Part shown: piece by piece, positions 9,102 to 18,054 of the stretch
How positions within the stretch are numbered: position 1 is the first letter of the stretch
How the letters are laid out: each line of letters starts with the position of its first letter
NCBI RefSeq assembly: GCF_024281235.1
Contig: NZ_JAHWXY010000001.1
Coordinates: 620,001 to 684,000, forward strand
DNA length: 64,000 bases
Direction of reading: 5' to 3'
Origin: Shinella daejeonensis
GTDB lineage: Bacteria > Pseudomonadota > Alphaproteobacteria > Rhizobiales > Rhizobiaceae
The notes under the pieces: model-generated
The model's input: only the letters and a program-made list of their open reading frames with translations
Databases searched by the model: none
What the model was told of the DNA's origin: nothing
Translations under genes and position numbers: made by a program

Positions 9102-10216
9102 TGAGCGACCTCGGACCAGCGCGCGGTCCGGAACCGATGGCGAAGCCGGCTGCGGACGAAGTTCCCCAGCCGGCCGGCGCCGCCGGGCCGACTGCGCCCA
9201 CCCAAGCCGACCTCCCGTCCCAGGACGGCCCGCTCGCGTTCTTCGCCGGCGCCCGCCGGCGCAATCCGCTGATGTCTCTCATTCTCCAGCGCCTTGCCCT
9301 TAGCGTCGCGCTGCTGTTTGCCGTGTCGCTGATGATCTTCGGGGGCGTGGAAGCCCTGCCCGGCGATTTCGCGACCACCTATCTGGGCCAGTCGGCCACG
9401 CCGCAGGCCGTCGCGAACATCCGCAAGGAACTCGGTCTCGACCAGCCGGCGCCCACCCGCTATTTCCAATGGCTCGGCGGAGCGCTGCAAGGCGATTTCG
9501 GAACCTCCTGGGCGTCGCGCAATTCGGTCAGCGAACAGATCGGCAAGCGGCTTGGCAATTCGCTCTTCCTGGCCTTCTTCGCGGCTGCGATCTCGATACC
9601 GCTGGCGGTCGGGCTCGGCATGCTGGCGGTGCAATTCCGCGACCGCTTCCCCGACAAGATCATCAACGTCGTATCGCTGGCGGCGATCTCGCTGCCCGAA
9701 TTCTTCGTCGGTTACCTGCTGATCCTCTTCTTCGCCGTGAACATGGGCGTCGCCACCTTCCCGGCGACCGTCTATGACACGATGACCATCGGCCAGCGGC
9801 TGTCCGCCATCGCGCTGCCGACGGCGACACTCGTGCTGGTCGTGCTTGCCCACATGATGCGCATGACCCGGGCGGCGATCCTCAACGTCATGTCCTCGGC
9901 CTATGTCGAGACGGCGGAACTGAAGGGGCTTTCCGGCCTCAGGATCATCGCCCGCCATGCCGCACCGAACGCCGTCGCGCCGGTGATCAACGTCATCGCG
10001 CTCAACCTCGCCTATCTCGTGGTCGGCGTCGTCGTCGTGGAAGTGGTCTTCGTCTATCCCGGCATGGGCCAATATATGGTCGACGCCGTGACGGTGCGCG
10101 ACATGCCCGTCGTGCAGGCCTGCGGCCTGATCTTCGCCGCCTTCTACATCCTCCTCAACATGTTCGCCGACATCCTCGCGATCGTCGCGAACCCCAGGCT
10201 GAGGCATCCGCGATGA
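9101..10216 (+). CDS. ABC transporter permease, DppB type
   Basis: An inner-membrane permease of 371 residues if the ATG at 9101, which overlaps the previous stop (TGATG), is used. The first 57 residues are rich in Pro and Ala and are not found in ordinary DppB proteins; an ATG at 9272 (MSLILQRLALSV) would give the usual length of about 314. The body has six hydrophobic segments, the PGDF motif after the first helix, and the EAA coupling loop ETAELKGLSGLRIIARHAAPNA that contacts the ATPase. It overlaps the next permease by four bases. Confidence 0.88.
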   Translation: MSDLGPARGPEPMAKPAADEVPQPAGAAGPTAPTQADLPSQDGPLAFFAGARRRNPLMSLILQRLALSVALLFAVSLMIFGGVEALPGDFATTYLGQSATPQAVANIRKELGLDQPAPTRYFQWLGGALQGDFGTSWASRNSVSEQIGKRLGNSLFLAFFAAAISIPLAVGLGMLAVQFRDRFPDKIINVVSLAAISLPEFFVGYLLILFFAVNMGVATFPATVYDTMTIGQRLSAIALPTATLVLVVLAHMMRMTRAAILNVMSSAYVETAELKGLSGLRIIARHAAPNAVAPVINVIALNLAYLVVGVVVVEVVFVYPGMGQYMVDAVTVRDMPVVQACGLIFAAFYILLNMFADILAIVANPRLRHPR

Positions 10217-11040
10217 ACCTTCGTTCCATTCCGCTCAGCGCGTGGATCGGCATGGCCGGCATCGCCTTCGCCCTCATCTGCGCTTTGTTCGCTCCCCTGA
10301 TCGCGCCCTATGGCGAAGCCCAGATCGTCGGCTCCGTCTGGGAGCCGGCAGGCGGCACCTTCCTGCTCGGCACCGACAACCTCGGACGCGACCTGTTCTC
10401 GCGGCTGATCTTCGGCGCCCGCACCACGATCTTCGTGGCGCTGGCCGCCACCGTCCTTTCCTTCTCGCTCGGCATGCTGCTGTCCTTCACCGCAGCCGTC
10501 ACGGGAGGATTGATCGACCAGACCTTCTCGCGCTTCAACGATCTGATGATGGCGATCCCGACGCTGATCTTCGCGCTCGTCGTTCTGGCCGTGCTGCCGC
10601 AGCAGCTGTGGATCCTGATCCTCGTCATGGCGGTGCTCGATTCGACGCGCGTCTACCGCATCGGCCGGGCCGTCGCGCTCGATGTGGCGGTCATGGAGTT
10701 CGTGGAAGCCGCAAGGCTGCGGGGCGAAGGCACCGGCTGGATCATCTTCCGCGAAATCCTGCCCAACACGCTCTCGCCGCTGCTCGCCGAATTCGGCCTG
10801 CGCTTCGCCTTCTCGATCCTGTTTCTGTCCACCCTCTCCTTCCTCGGCCTCGGCATCCAGCCGCCGGCGGCCGACTGGGGCGGCATGGTCAAGGACAACA
10901 AGGATGGCATCATCTTCGGTATTTCGGCGGCGCTGATCCCCGGCGGAGCGATCGCCGGTCTGGCGATCTGCGTCAACCTCGTCGTCGACTGGCTGATGAA
11001 ACGGACCTCCAGCCTCAAGGGAGGGCGCGGCGATGGCTGA
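10213..11040 (+). CDS. ABC transporter permease, DppC type
   Basis: A 275-residue inner-membrane permease, the partner of the DppB-type protein. It has the DppC hallmarks: GTDNLGRDLFSRLIFGARTT after the first helix, the EAA loop (EAARLRGEGTGWIIFREILPNT) and LSFLGLGIQPPAADWGGM near the C-terminus. The ATG overlaps the upstream stop (ATGA) and the gene overlaps the ATPase by eight bases, so stoichiometric expression is likely. Confidence 0.9.
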   Translation: MNLRSIPLSAWIGMAGIAFALICALFAPLIAPYGEAQIVGSVWEPAGGTFLLGTDNLGRDLFSRLIFGARTTIFVALAATVLSFSLGMLLSFTAAVTGGLIDQTFSRFNDLMMAIPTLIFALVVLAVLPQQLWILILVMAVLDSTRVYRIGRAVALDVAVMEFVEAARLRGEGTGWIIFREILPNTLSPLLAEFGLRFAFSILFLSTLSFLGLGIQPPAADWGGMVKDNKDGIIFGISAALIPGGAIAGLAICVNLVVDWLMKRTSSLKGGRGDG

Positions 11041-12664
11041 TCTTCTTTCCGTCAGGGACCTCAAGATCGAGGCGACGAGCTATCCGCCCGGCGAGCGGCC
11101 AAGAACGGTGACCCTCGTCGAAGGCGTCTCCTTCGACGTCGAGAAGGGCAAGGTGCTCGGGCTCATCGGCGAATCCGGCGCGGGCAAGTCGACGATCGGC
11201 CTCACCGCGCTCGCCTACGGCCGCGGCGGCGTGCGCATCACCGGCGGCGAGGTCAGGCTCAACGGCGAAGACCTCCTGAAGCTCTCGCCCGGCGGCATCC
11301 GCAAGGTGCGCGGCGCGAAGGTCTGCTACGTGGCACAATCGGCGGCCGCCGCCTTCAATCCGGCTCACCGGCTTGGCGAACAGGTGATCGAGGCCGCCCT
11401 GAGGCACGGGGTGATGACCCGTGCGGAAGCGGAAGAGCGCGCGCTCTATCTTTTCCGGGTGCTCGGCCTGCCCAACCCGGAGACCTTCGGCCAGCGCTAT
11501 CCGCACCAGGTCTCCGGCGGCCAGCTCCAGCGCGCCATGACGGCCATGGCGCTCTGCCCCAATCCCGAGCTGATCGTCTTCGACGAGCCGACGACCGCGC
11601 TCGACGTGACGACGCAGATCGACGTTCTGGCGGCCATCAAGCACGCCATCGAGGAAACCGGGACGGCGGCGATCTACATCACCCACGACCTTGCGGTCGT
11701 CGCGCAGATCACCGACGATATCCTGGTGCTCCGCCATGGCAAGATGGTGGAATACGGCTCGGTGCAGCAGATCATCGAAGCGCCGCAGGCCGAATACACC
11801 CGGGCGCTCGTCAATGTGCGGGGAACCCGCAGCGAGGAGGCCGTCGACCAGTCCGACACGCTGTTGCAGGTGGAAAACATCACCGCCAACTACTCCAACG
11901 GCTTCACGGTCCTTCACGATGTCTCCCTGCATCTGCCGAAAGGGCAGACGCTGGCCATCGTCGGGGAATCGGGATCGGGCAAATCGACGCTGGCGCGCGT
12001 CATCACCGGCCTGCTTCCGCCCCGGGAAGGCACGATCAGCTTCGACGGCAAGCCGTTGCCGAAGGCGCTGAAAAAACGCTCGAACGACGAATTGCGCCGC
12101 ATCCAGATGATCTATCAGATGGCCGACACCGCGATGAACCCGCGCCAGACGGTGCGCGAGATCATCGGCCGGCCGCTCACCTTCTATTACGGTCTGCGCG
12201 GCAAGGAGAAAAGCGCCCGCGTGAACGAGCTTCTGGACCAGATCGAAATGGGTGGCCAGTTCGCCGACCGCTATCCGGCGGAACTTTCCGGCGGACAGAA
12301 ACAGCGCGTGGCCATAGCAAGGGCGCTGGCGGCCAGGCCCGAACTGATCCTTTGCGACGAACCGACCTCCGCGCTCGACCCGCTGGTGGCCGAGGGGATC
12401 CTCAAGCTGCTCCTGAAGCTGCAGGAGGAAACGCATGTCTCCTACATGTTCATCACCCACGACATCGCCATCGTGCGGGCCATCGCCGACAGCGTGGCGG
12501 TGATGCATCGGGGCCGCGTCGTGCGGTTCGGGCCGAAATCGAAGGCGCTCTCGCCGCCTTTCGACGACTATACCGATCTCCTGCTGAAGTCCGTTCCCGA
12601 AATGGAGATCGGCTGGCTGGAGCGCGTGCTGAAGACCCGCCGCATGGAAAGCGCCGGCAACTGA
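11033..12664 (+). CDS. ABC transporter ATP-binding protein with two fused ATPase domains
   Basis: A 543-residue protein containing two nucleotide-binding domains in tandem, equivalent to DppD plus DppF. Walker A motifs GESGAGKST (about 46-54) and GESGSGKST (about 311-319), signature motifs VSGGQLQ and LSGGQKQ, and Walker B regions FDEPTTALD and CDEPTSALD are all intact, so both sites should hydrolyse ATP. It powers the importer encoded just upstream and closes the operon; a GC-rich hairpin lies 19 bases downstream. Confidence 0.9.
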   Translation: MADLLSVRDLKIEATSYPPGERPRTVTLVEGVSFDVEKGKVLGLIGESGAGKSTIGLTALAYGRGGVRITGGEVRLNGEDLLKLSPGGIRKVRGAKVCYVAQSAAAAFNPAHRLGEQVIEAALRHGVMTRAEAEERALYLFRVLGLPNPETFGQRYPHQVSGGQLQRAMTAMALCPNPELIVFDEPTTALDVTTQIDVLAAIKHAIEETGTAAIYITHDLAVVAQITDDILVLRHGKMVEYGSVQQIIEAPQAEYTRALVNVRGTRSEEAVDQSDTLLQVENITANYSNGFTVLHDVSLHLPKGQTLAIVGESGSGKSTLARVITGLLPPREGTISFDGKPLPKALKKRSNDELRRIQMIYQMADTAMNPRQTVREIIGRPLTFYYGLRGKEKSARVNELLDQIEMGGQFADRYPAELSGGQKQRVAIARALAARPELILCDEPTSALDPLVAEGILKLLLKLQEETHVSYMFITHDIAIVRAIADSVAVMHRGRVVRFGPKSKALSPPFDDYTDLLLKSVPEMEIGWLERVLKTRRMESAGN

Positions 12665-12668
12665 CGCC

Positions 12669-13103
12669 TCAAGGTGCAGGCGCCACCCCGCCGCCGGCGG
12701 GGTGGCCCGCCGTATGCGACAGCGCCCGCAGGGTTTCAAGCGCCCGGCCGGCATCCTGTTCCGGTACGAAAATGTGGTCGTGATAGAACCCCGCCACCAC
12801 ATTGGCGCTGATGCCGGCGGCCGCCAGCGCCGTGGCAAAGGCCGCCGTCAGCCCCACCGCTTGCAGCGAGGAATGAACCGAAAGGGTGATCATCCGCATC
12901 GGCGCGCTTGTCGCAAGGCCTCGCGCCGCGTCCGCCCGCAGAATGAGGGTGACGCCTTCCGCTTCGCGGAAAAGACCGACGGGATCGCGCGCCAGACAGG
13001 CGGCCAGATCGTCCGCCGGCACGCTTGCATAAACGAAGCATCCCTCGGCGAGAACCGGCTGCATGGTGGCCAGGAGCGCATCGAGATCGCGTAATCCGCT
13101 CAT
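12669..13103 (-). CDS. ACT-domain protein
   Basis: A 144-residue protein of the COG3602 type, a small protein with ACT-like regulatory folds (PVLAEGCFVYASVP, ILRADAARGLA, SLQAVGLTAAFATALAAAGISANVVAGFYHDHIFVP). Such proteins probably bind amino acids, but no enzyme partner is known to me. The ATG at 13103 overlaps the stop of the upstream hydrolase (ATGA), so the two are expressed together. Confidence 0.75.
   Translation of the reverse strand: MSGLRDLDALLATMQPVLAEGCFVYASVPADDLAACLARDPVGLFREAEGVTLILRADAARGLATSAPMRMITLSVHSSLQAVGLTAAFATALAAAGISANVVAGFYHDHIFVPEQDAGRALETLRALSHTAGHPAGGGVAPAP
12683..12705. terminator. GC-rich hairpin between convergent genes
   Basis: A perfect 10-bp stem (CCACCCCGCC / GGCGGGGTGG) with a 3-base loop lies just after the ABC operon and inside the 3' end of the converging ACT-domain gene. 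There is no T-run, so it may act as a weak bidirectional terminator or simply block readthrough. Confidence 0.5.
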
Positions 13104-14053
13104 GCCTGAGCCATCCGGCGAAGCGCATCGCACAGCGCGGCGAAGCCGGCGCGGGCGCCCTCGCTCATGAAGCGCGCCCTCAGCCAGGCATGGACCATCT
13201 CGCGCTCCTCGCGGAACTCGACCGAAACGCCGGAAAGCGCCAGCCGCGCCGCATAGACGCGTGCGTCGTCGCGCAGCGGATCGTAATGCGCGGCCGTGAT
13301 AAAGGTGGGCGGAAGCCCTTCGAGACGGCCGGCGGCCAGCGGAAAGGCGTGAGGATGGCCGGCGGGCGCCTTGTAGATATCCCGGTAATAGGCGACATCG
13401 GCCGTGGTCAGACCCGGCGCTTCCGCCATTTCCACATAGGAGCCGGCGGAAAGGTCACCGCCGAGCGCGGGATAGACAAGCGCCTGCCCGAGGATGCCGC
13501 GCAGTTCCTCGTCACGCGCCTTGAGGGCGATCCCGGCCGCCAGATTGCCGCCGGCACTGTCACCGGCGACGATCACCGGCCGGCCCTCGAGCAGAAGGTC
13601 GACCAGCACCGCCCAGCAATCGTCGAAAGCGGCCGGCCAGACGTGTTCCGGCGAAAGCCGGTAGTCAACGGAAACCAGTTCCGCACCGGCGGCCTCGGCG
13701 ATCTCGGCGCAGATCGCGTCGTGACTGTCGAGCGAGCCGACGACGAAGCCGCCGCCGTGAATGTAGAGGATGCGGGCGCGGGCCGTCAGGGCTGCCGGCC
13801 GATAGCGGCGCACCGGGATCCGGCCCGCCACTTTGCCGTCTTCGCTGGTCATGCCCGGCGGCGGCGGCGCATCGAAGGCGGCGCAAAGGGCGTCGTACCA
13901 GCGACGCTGCTGGACGACATCCGCATTCGCCGCATCCGGCGGATAGAAGGAATCCGAAAGCGTGAGAAAGGCCAGGATGCCCGCCTCGTCCGGTATCGGC
14001 CGCTGCTTGCCTCCGCCATCGTCAGCCTGCTCGTTCTCCGGATCCTCTCTCAT
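13100..14053 (-). CDS. Alpha/beta hydrolase of the hormone-sensitive lipase family
   Basis: A 317-residue esterase. The oxyanion-hole motif HGGG starts at residue 99, the nucleophile is Ser166 in GDSAGGN, and the acid and base are in YDPLRDDA and EMVHAWL, so the triad is complete. No signal peptide is present, implying a cytoplasmic enzyme acting on short-chain esters; the natural substrate is unknown. The ATG at 14053 follows a strong GGGGAGG. It is divergent from a DUF1328 gene and overlaps the ACT-domain gene. Confidence 0.85.
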   Translation of the reverse strand: MREDPENEQADDGGGKQRPIPDEAGILAFLTLSDSFYPPDAANADVVQQRRWYDALCAAFDAPPPPGMTSEDGKVAGRIPVRRYRPAALTARARILYIHGGGFVVGSLDSHDAICAEIAEAAGAELVSVDYRLSPEHVWPAAFDDCWAVLVDLLLEGRPVIVAGDSAGGNLAAGIALKARDEELRGILGQALVYPALGGDLSAGSYVEMAEAPGLTTADVAYYRDIYKAPAGHPHAFPLAAGRLEGLPPTFITAAHYDPLRDDARVYAARLALSGVSVEFREEREMVHAWLRARFMSEGARAGFAALCDALRRMAQA

Positions 14054-14215
14054 CGTCCTCCCCTGCCTGCGCGCTCCATCCCGCTTTGCATCCCGATTGG
14101 TCGCACGGCGTCCGTCCCCAGGCAATTGTAATATTTCGCAATCTCCCCGCAACCGGTACCGGCGGCGGGAACGTTTTGCCCGCCCGCGCGTCTTTTCAGA
14201 AAAGGAGACGCCATC

Positions 14216-14389
14216 ATGCTCAAATGGGCCCTTATCTTCTTCGTCATCTCGCTGGTTGCCGGCTTTCTCGGTTTCTCCGGCGTTTCGGCCGCCAGCGCGA
14301 CGGTTGCGAAGGTCCTTTTCGCCATCGCCCTGTTCATTTTTCTCGTCCTGCTGGTTCTTGTTCTCACCGCCGGCAGCCTCGCCCTTTGA
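14216..14389 (+). CDS. DUF1328 small membrane protein (YtjA family)
   Basis: A 57-residue protein made almost wholly of two membrane helices ([17 protein letters not shown] and [19 protein letters not shown]). Length and the WAxxFxxIxxxAGxxGF pattern match the DUF1328/YtjA family found across Proteobacteria and often linked to envelope stress; the function is unknown. A clear AAAGGAG precedes the ATG. Confidence 0.85.
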   Translation: MLKWALIFFVISLVAGFLGFSGVSAASATVAKVLFAIALFIFLVLLVLVLTAGSLAL

Positions 14390-14491
14390 GAAACGAAAAA
14401 GGCGGCCGGCCCGCGACATATTGCGAAATTGCCCGCATCCGACCTTCCGCCCTCCTTCCGCGCAGGCTATAGGGGGTGCAGGAGGACATGC

Positions 14492-15007
14492 ATGGTCTGG
14501 GCATTCCTGGTCGCGGCGGTGGCCATTCTTTATCTCGCACTCCGTTTCCGGCGTTTCCGCAGCTGGGTCGAACCCGTCCTCACGATCGTCGTGGCCATAG
14601 GCCTCGCGGCGGCGCTGCTGATCTGGTTCACCGAAGACCGGTCCGTGCCGGGCAATACGGCGACGGGGGCCGCAAACGGCGACCCCGCCTTCGCCGACGC
14701 GGTGGTTCTCTCCGATCTTGCCGCCGAGCCGGGACAGACCGGAACGAGCTTCCGCATCAGCGGCACGGTCACCAACGGCAGCGCCACCGCGCTGCAATCC
14801 TTCCGGGTCGATATCGTTCTTTCCGATTGCCCGGCGGACGACTGCCGCGAGATCGGGCGCGACAGCGCCCTGATCATCCTGCGGCTGCTACCGGGCGAAA
14901 CCCGGCCGTTCAGCACCTTCGCGGTGTTTCCCGGCAGCGATCTCACGCCGGTGACCGCCGCGCGCTGGGCCTTCACGCTACGCGATCCCCGCCCGCTGAC
15001 ACGCTAA
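14492..15007 (+). CDS. Hypothetical membrane-anchored protein
   Basis: A 171-residue protein with two N-terminal membrane helices (about 1-17 and 28-45) and a periplasmic domain of about 120 residues whose middle (FRISGTVTNGSATALQSFRVDIVLSDC) resembles the beta-sandwich FxLYD-like domains that follow a comparison-of-interactions pattern. Two cysteines in SDCPADDC could form a disulfide. A GGAGG lies just before the start. I do not recognise a specific function. Confidence 0.65.
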   Translation: MVWAFLVAAVAILYLALRFRRFRSWVEPVLTIVVAIGLAAALLIWFTEDRSVPGNTATGAANGDPAFADAVVLSDLAAEPGQTGTSFRISGTVTNGSATALQSFRVDIVLSDCPADDCREIGRDSALIILRLLPGETRPFSTFAVFPGSDLTPVTAARWAFTLRDPRPLTR

Positions 15008-15009
15008 GG

Positions 15010-15108
15010 GCATTTCCAGCAAAAGTGTGAAACGGTTTTGCGTCCGGAAATGCGGAAAGCAAAGGGATAGAGCGGTTCTACCGATACCGTGAAAACCGGA
15101 ACCGCTCT
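15010..15108. repeat. Two-hairpin intergenic repeat of rhizobial mosaic (RIME-like) type
   Basis: Two palindromes lie between convergent genes. The first pairs GCATTTCC (15010-15017) with GGAAATGC (15046-15053), and inside it GCAAAA with TTTTGC. The second pairs AGAGCGGTTC (15069-15078) with GAACCGCTCT (15099-15108). This combination matches my memory of a dispersed repeat common in Rhizobium and Sinorhizobium intergenic regions. It may also serve as a transcription terminator for both neighbours. Confidence 0.6.
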
Positions 15109-15138
15109 GAGGAGCCCGGCGCGGATCGCATCCGGTCT

Positions 15139-16683
15139 TCAGAAATAGATGTCGAACTTCTCCCGCACCGCACGGTCGACCGCAAAATCGAACAGCGGCC
15201 CGCCGGCCTCCGAAAGAATACGGTTCTTGCGCTCGATCGCCTTTGCCACGAGGTCCGGGCGGCCGATTTCCGCCCATTCCTTCGGGCTCGTGCGGTCGGC
15301 GACGGCCGGATAGATATATTCCGTCTGCATCAGCGACAGCGTCTGCGGATCGCCGAGATAATGGCCCGGCCCGTCGAGGCAGACGGAGCGCATCGTCTCC
15401 AGAGAAACCGAATCCTCCGTCACGTCGATGCCGCGTACGCAGCGCTGCACCTGGCCGAGAAGATCGTCGCCCAGAACGAGGCTTTCAAGGCAGAAGCCAA
15501 GCAGCGAGGCGTGCATTCCCACCGCCTCATAGACCATGTTGAGGCCGGAAAGTCCGGCCATGACGTTGGAGATCGCCTGCTCCCATCCGGCCTGCATATC
15601 CGGCAGCTTGGCATCGGCGATACCGGCGGCCGCGCCGCCGGGCAGGCCGTAGAACTGGTGCATCTGCGCGCAGCCGGCCGTCAGCAGCGCCTGCTCGCCC
15701 GAACCGCCGGACATCGCCCCGGTCCTGAGGTCCGAAACGAAGGGCCAGGTGCCGAAGATCGCCGGATGCCCCGGCGCCATGGCGTTGACATAGACGACGC
15801 CCGCAAGGCACTCCGCCACCGCCTGCACGATGGCGGTGGCAAGCGGCGCCGGCGCCGTCGCGCCCGCCTGCCCCGCCGAAAGCAGCAGGATCGGCATGCC
15901 GGCCCGGATGCAGGCTTCCATGGTGATGCAGCTTTCCTCCGCGAACTTCATCGGCGGCACGACGAAGCAGTTGGAATTCGACACGAAGGGCCGCGCCCGC
16001 CATTGGTCCTCGCCGCCGGCCATCATGTGAATGAGATCGAAGCAGCCCGGCACATGGGACGGATCGGAAAAACTGGTGCCGACATGCTTGCTGGTGCCGG
16101 CGCAGCAGCCGTAAAGCGTGTTGATGTCCATCAGGAAATTATCGGCGACGTCGCGGCAGACCATCGCCCGCTGGAAGAAATGCACATTGTCGAGATGATG
16201 GACGATCCGGGCGGCATCGTAGAGGTCCCGTGCCGTCGATTCGCGATACTCCCGTTTCTCGACATCGACGATATGCACCGCAGCGCCCGCCGTGCCGTAA
16301 TAGACGCGGGTGCCGGAAAGCTCCAGGTCGTACCGGGGGTCGCGGCCGCAAAGCACGATGCCGCGCGCGGCGATGGCCAGCATGTCCTCGACCAGAGCGC
16401 GGGGGAAGCGCAGACGCCCGTCGTCGCCGAGGATCGCTCCCGCCCGGGTCATGATCTCGACGCCGGATGCCGGCGCATTGGCAAGGCCGATATTTTCCAG
16501 GGCGTCGAGCGCCGCCTCATGGATACGGCGCACGGCGGCCTCCGTCAGCGGCCTGTACTGCCCGCCCGGCAGGCCGGCGCGGACAGGGCGGATATTCTCC
16601 GCCAGCGGTGCGGCCCGCATGGCGACACGCGCGGCCCGTCCCCCGGCGCGCCGGGAGGTCTGGGTTGCCTCGATGCTGTTCAT
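15139..16683 (-). CDS. Trimethylamine methyltransferase (MttB) family protein, non-pyrrolysine
   Basis: A 514-residue protein of the MttB superfamily (COG5598), with the family segments RVYYGTAGAAVHIVD, GCCAGTSKHVGTSFSD and GAMSGGSGEQALLTAG. The reading frame has no in-frame amber codon, so unlike archaeal MttB it is not a pyrrolysine protein. Non-Pyl relatives demethylate glycine betaine or other quaternary amines onto a corrinoid protein. No corrinoid partner is encoded nearby. It follows the Rieske oxygenase gene in the same operon, which points to glycine betaine, carnitine or proline betaine as substrate; this is inference. A GGGAGGG precedes the ATG. Confidence 0.82.
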   Translation of the reverse strand: MNSIEATQTSRRAGGRAARVAMRAAPLAENIRPVRAGLPGGQYRPLTEAAVRRIHEAALDALENIGLANAPASGVEIMTRAGAILGDDGRLRFPRALVEDMLAIAARGIVLCGRDPRYDLELSGTRVYYGTAGAAVHIVDVEKREYRESTARDLYDAARIVHHLDNVHFFQRAMVCRDVADNFLMDINTLYGCCAGTSKHVGTSFSDPSHVPGCFDLIHMMAGGEDQWRARPFVSNSNCFVVPPMKFAEESCITMEACIRAGMPILLLSAGQAGATAPAPLATAIVQAVAECLAGVVYVNAMAPGHPAIFGTWPFVSDLRTGAMSGGSGEQALLTAGCAQMHQFYGLPGGAAAGIADAKLPDMQAGWEQAISNVMAGLSGLNMVYEAVGMHASLLGFCLESLVLGDDLLGQVQRCVRGIDVTEDSVSLETMRSVCLDGPGHYLGDPQTLSLMQTEYIYPAVADRTSPKEWAEIGRPDLVAKAIERKNRILSEAGGPLFDFAVDRAVREKFDIYF

Positions 16684-16721
16684 TCCAGTCCCTCCCGTTC
16701 GTGCTCCATGTGCGGCGCGCT

Positions 16722-17951
16722 TTACGGCCGGCTGATTTCGTCCAGATACCAGTCGATGTAGCGAAGCTCGTTATGCTCCATCGGCGCGATCGGACCGGGG
16801 GTGAAATAGTGCGATTTCACGCCCCGCGCCGTATGCTCGATGATCGCCTTGTCTTCCGCCGTGGTGACCTTCCAGAGCCAGGTGAGCTTTTCGAGATCGT
16901 AGTCCCGCCCCTCCTCCGCCTGACCGTCAACGAGCCAGATCAGTTCCATTTCGCAGCTTTCCGCCGTCTTGGGGACAAAGCGGTAGATCATGCCGTGATC
17001 GGGATAGCAGACGAGGAAGGTCGTGCCGCCGAGATGGATGGAGGTGACGCCGCCGTCGAAATCCGTGAAGCGCCCCATCAGCGGCGCCACGGCCTTGCCG
17101 TCCTCGCTGCCGCTTTCGACCCCGTCGTAAAGCGCATAGCGGAAGGCGTGGATGGCCTCCCGGCCCTCGCGCGAGGTCTGCCAGTGGTTTCCGGAGCCGA
17201 CCTCGATACCGAGGGATGAGGTCCGCGCCTCCATCGCCGCGTTCAGCGCCTCGATCATGTGCAGCGGCTGCTCCAGCGCATGGGTCTGCGAATATTCGGG
17301 ATGCGCGGGGCCGCAATGATAGCATTCGACATAGTTCTCGACGGCCAGTTTCCAGTTGGCGTCGACCGGATAGGTTCTGCGATAGGCGACTTTCGCGCTG
17401 CCCCAGCCGTATTGGCCGCAGGTCGCCCGCAGCAGGTTCTCCACTTCGGAAAAATCGAGCGGCACGTCTGCGAAGGAAATGAAGATCAGCCCTTCGACGA
17501 CGCGCACATGCAGTTTTTTCAGGCCATGATCCTCACGCCGGAAATCCTTGGGCATCAGGCGCGCCGCTTTCAGGCTGCCGTCATTGCCATAGGTCCAGGC
17601 GTGATAGGGACAAACGAAAACCCGGGCATTGCCCTTCTCCTTCGTGCAGACCTCGGCGCCGCGATGACGGCAGACATTGAGCATCGCGTGGATGGCTCCG
17701 TCCGGCGCACGGGTGACGATCACCTGCTCGCAGTCGATGCGGAAAAGCTCGAAATCGTTGACGTTGGGGATCACGCTTTCATGCGCGACGCAGTGCCAGT
17801 GCCGGCGGAAGACGCGCTCCATGTCGCGCCGGTAGATGGCTTCATCGTGATAGAAGGCCCGGACGAGTCCATGGCCGGGGCGGTGCTCGGCGACAAGTCG
17901 GTCGATCGGATCGGCTGCGGCGGGGATGTTGATATTGTCAGGTTGAAGCAT
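16722..17951 (-). CDS. Rieske oxygenase alpha subunit, probable glycine betaine (quaternary amine) monooxygenase
   Basis: A 409-residue ring-hydroxylating-type oxygenase. The Rieske [2Fe-2S] ligands are Cys94-x-His96 (VCRHRG) and Cys114-x2-His117 (CPYHAW). The mononuclear iron region reads ENYVECYHCGPAHPE, in which a Glu precedes the YH pair; GbcA-, Stc2- and CntA-type enzymes acting on quaternary amines share this ECYHC pattern, whereas classical ring hydroxylases have Asp. Expected reaction: O2-dependent N-demethylation of glycine betaine or stachydrine. It needs a ferredoxin reductase, which is not in the window. The operon partner genes agree with this role. Confidence 0.85.
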   Translation of the reverse strand: MLQPDNINIPAAADPIDRLVAEHRPGHGLVRAFYHDEAIYRRDMERVFRRHWHCVAHESVIPNVNDFELFRIDCEQVIVTRAPDGAIHAMLNVCRHRGAEVCTKEKGNARVFVCPYHAWTYGNDGSLKAARLMPKDFRREDHGLKKLHVRVVEGLIFISFADVPLDFSEVENLLRATCGQYGWGSAKVAYRRTYPVDANWKLAVENYVECYHCGPAHPEYSQTHALEQPLHMIEALNAAMEARTSSLGIEVGSGNHWQTSREGREAIHAFRYALYDGVESGSEDGKAVAPLMGRFTDFDGGVTSIHLGGTTFLVCYPDHGMIYRFVPKTAESCEMELIWLVDGQAEEGRDYDLEKLTWLWKVTTAEDKAIIEHTARGVKSHYFTPGPIAPMEHNELRYIDWYLDEISRP

Positions 17952-18054
17952 GCCACCCTCGTGGAGGATCGAGACCGGTGCACCCCGACCGGCAAGGTTA
18001 TTTCAGCATGTCCATCGGCGGCCCGCCGTCACAGCGGCCCGCCGGCAAGCGGCA

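Noticed and set aside
15139-16683. Pyrrolysine-containing methyltransferase
   Set aside because: The frame runs uninterrupted over 514 codons with no amber codon to decode as pyrrolysine, and no pyl genes are present.
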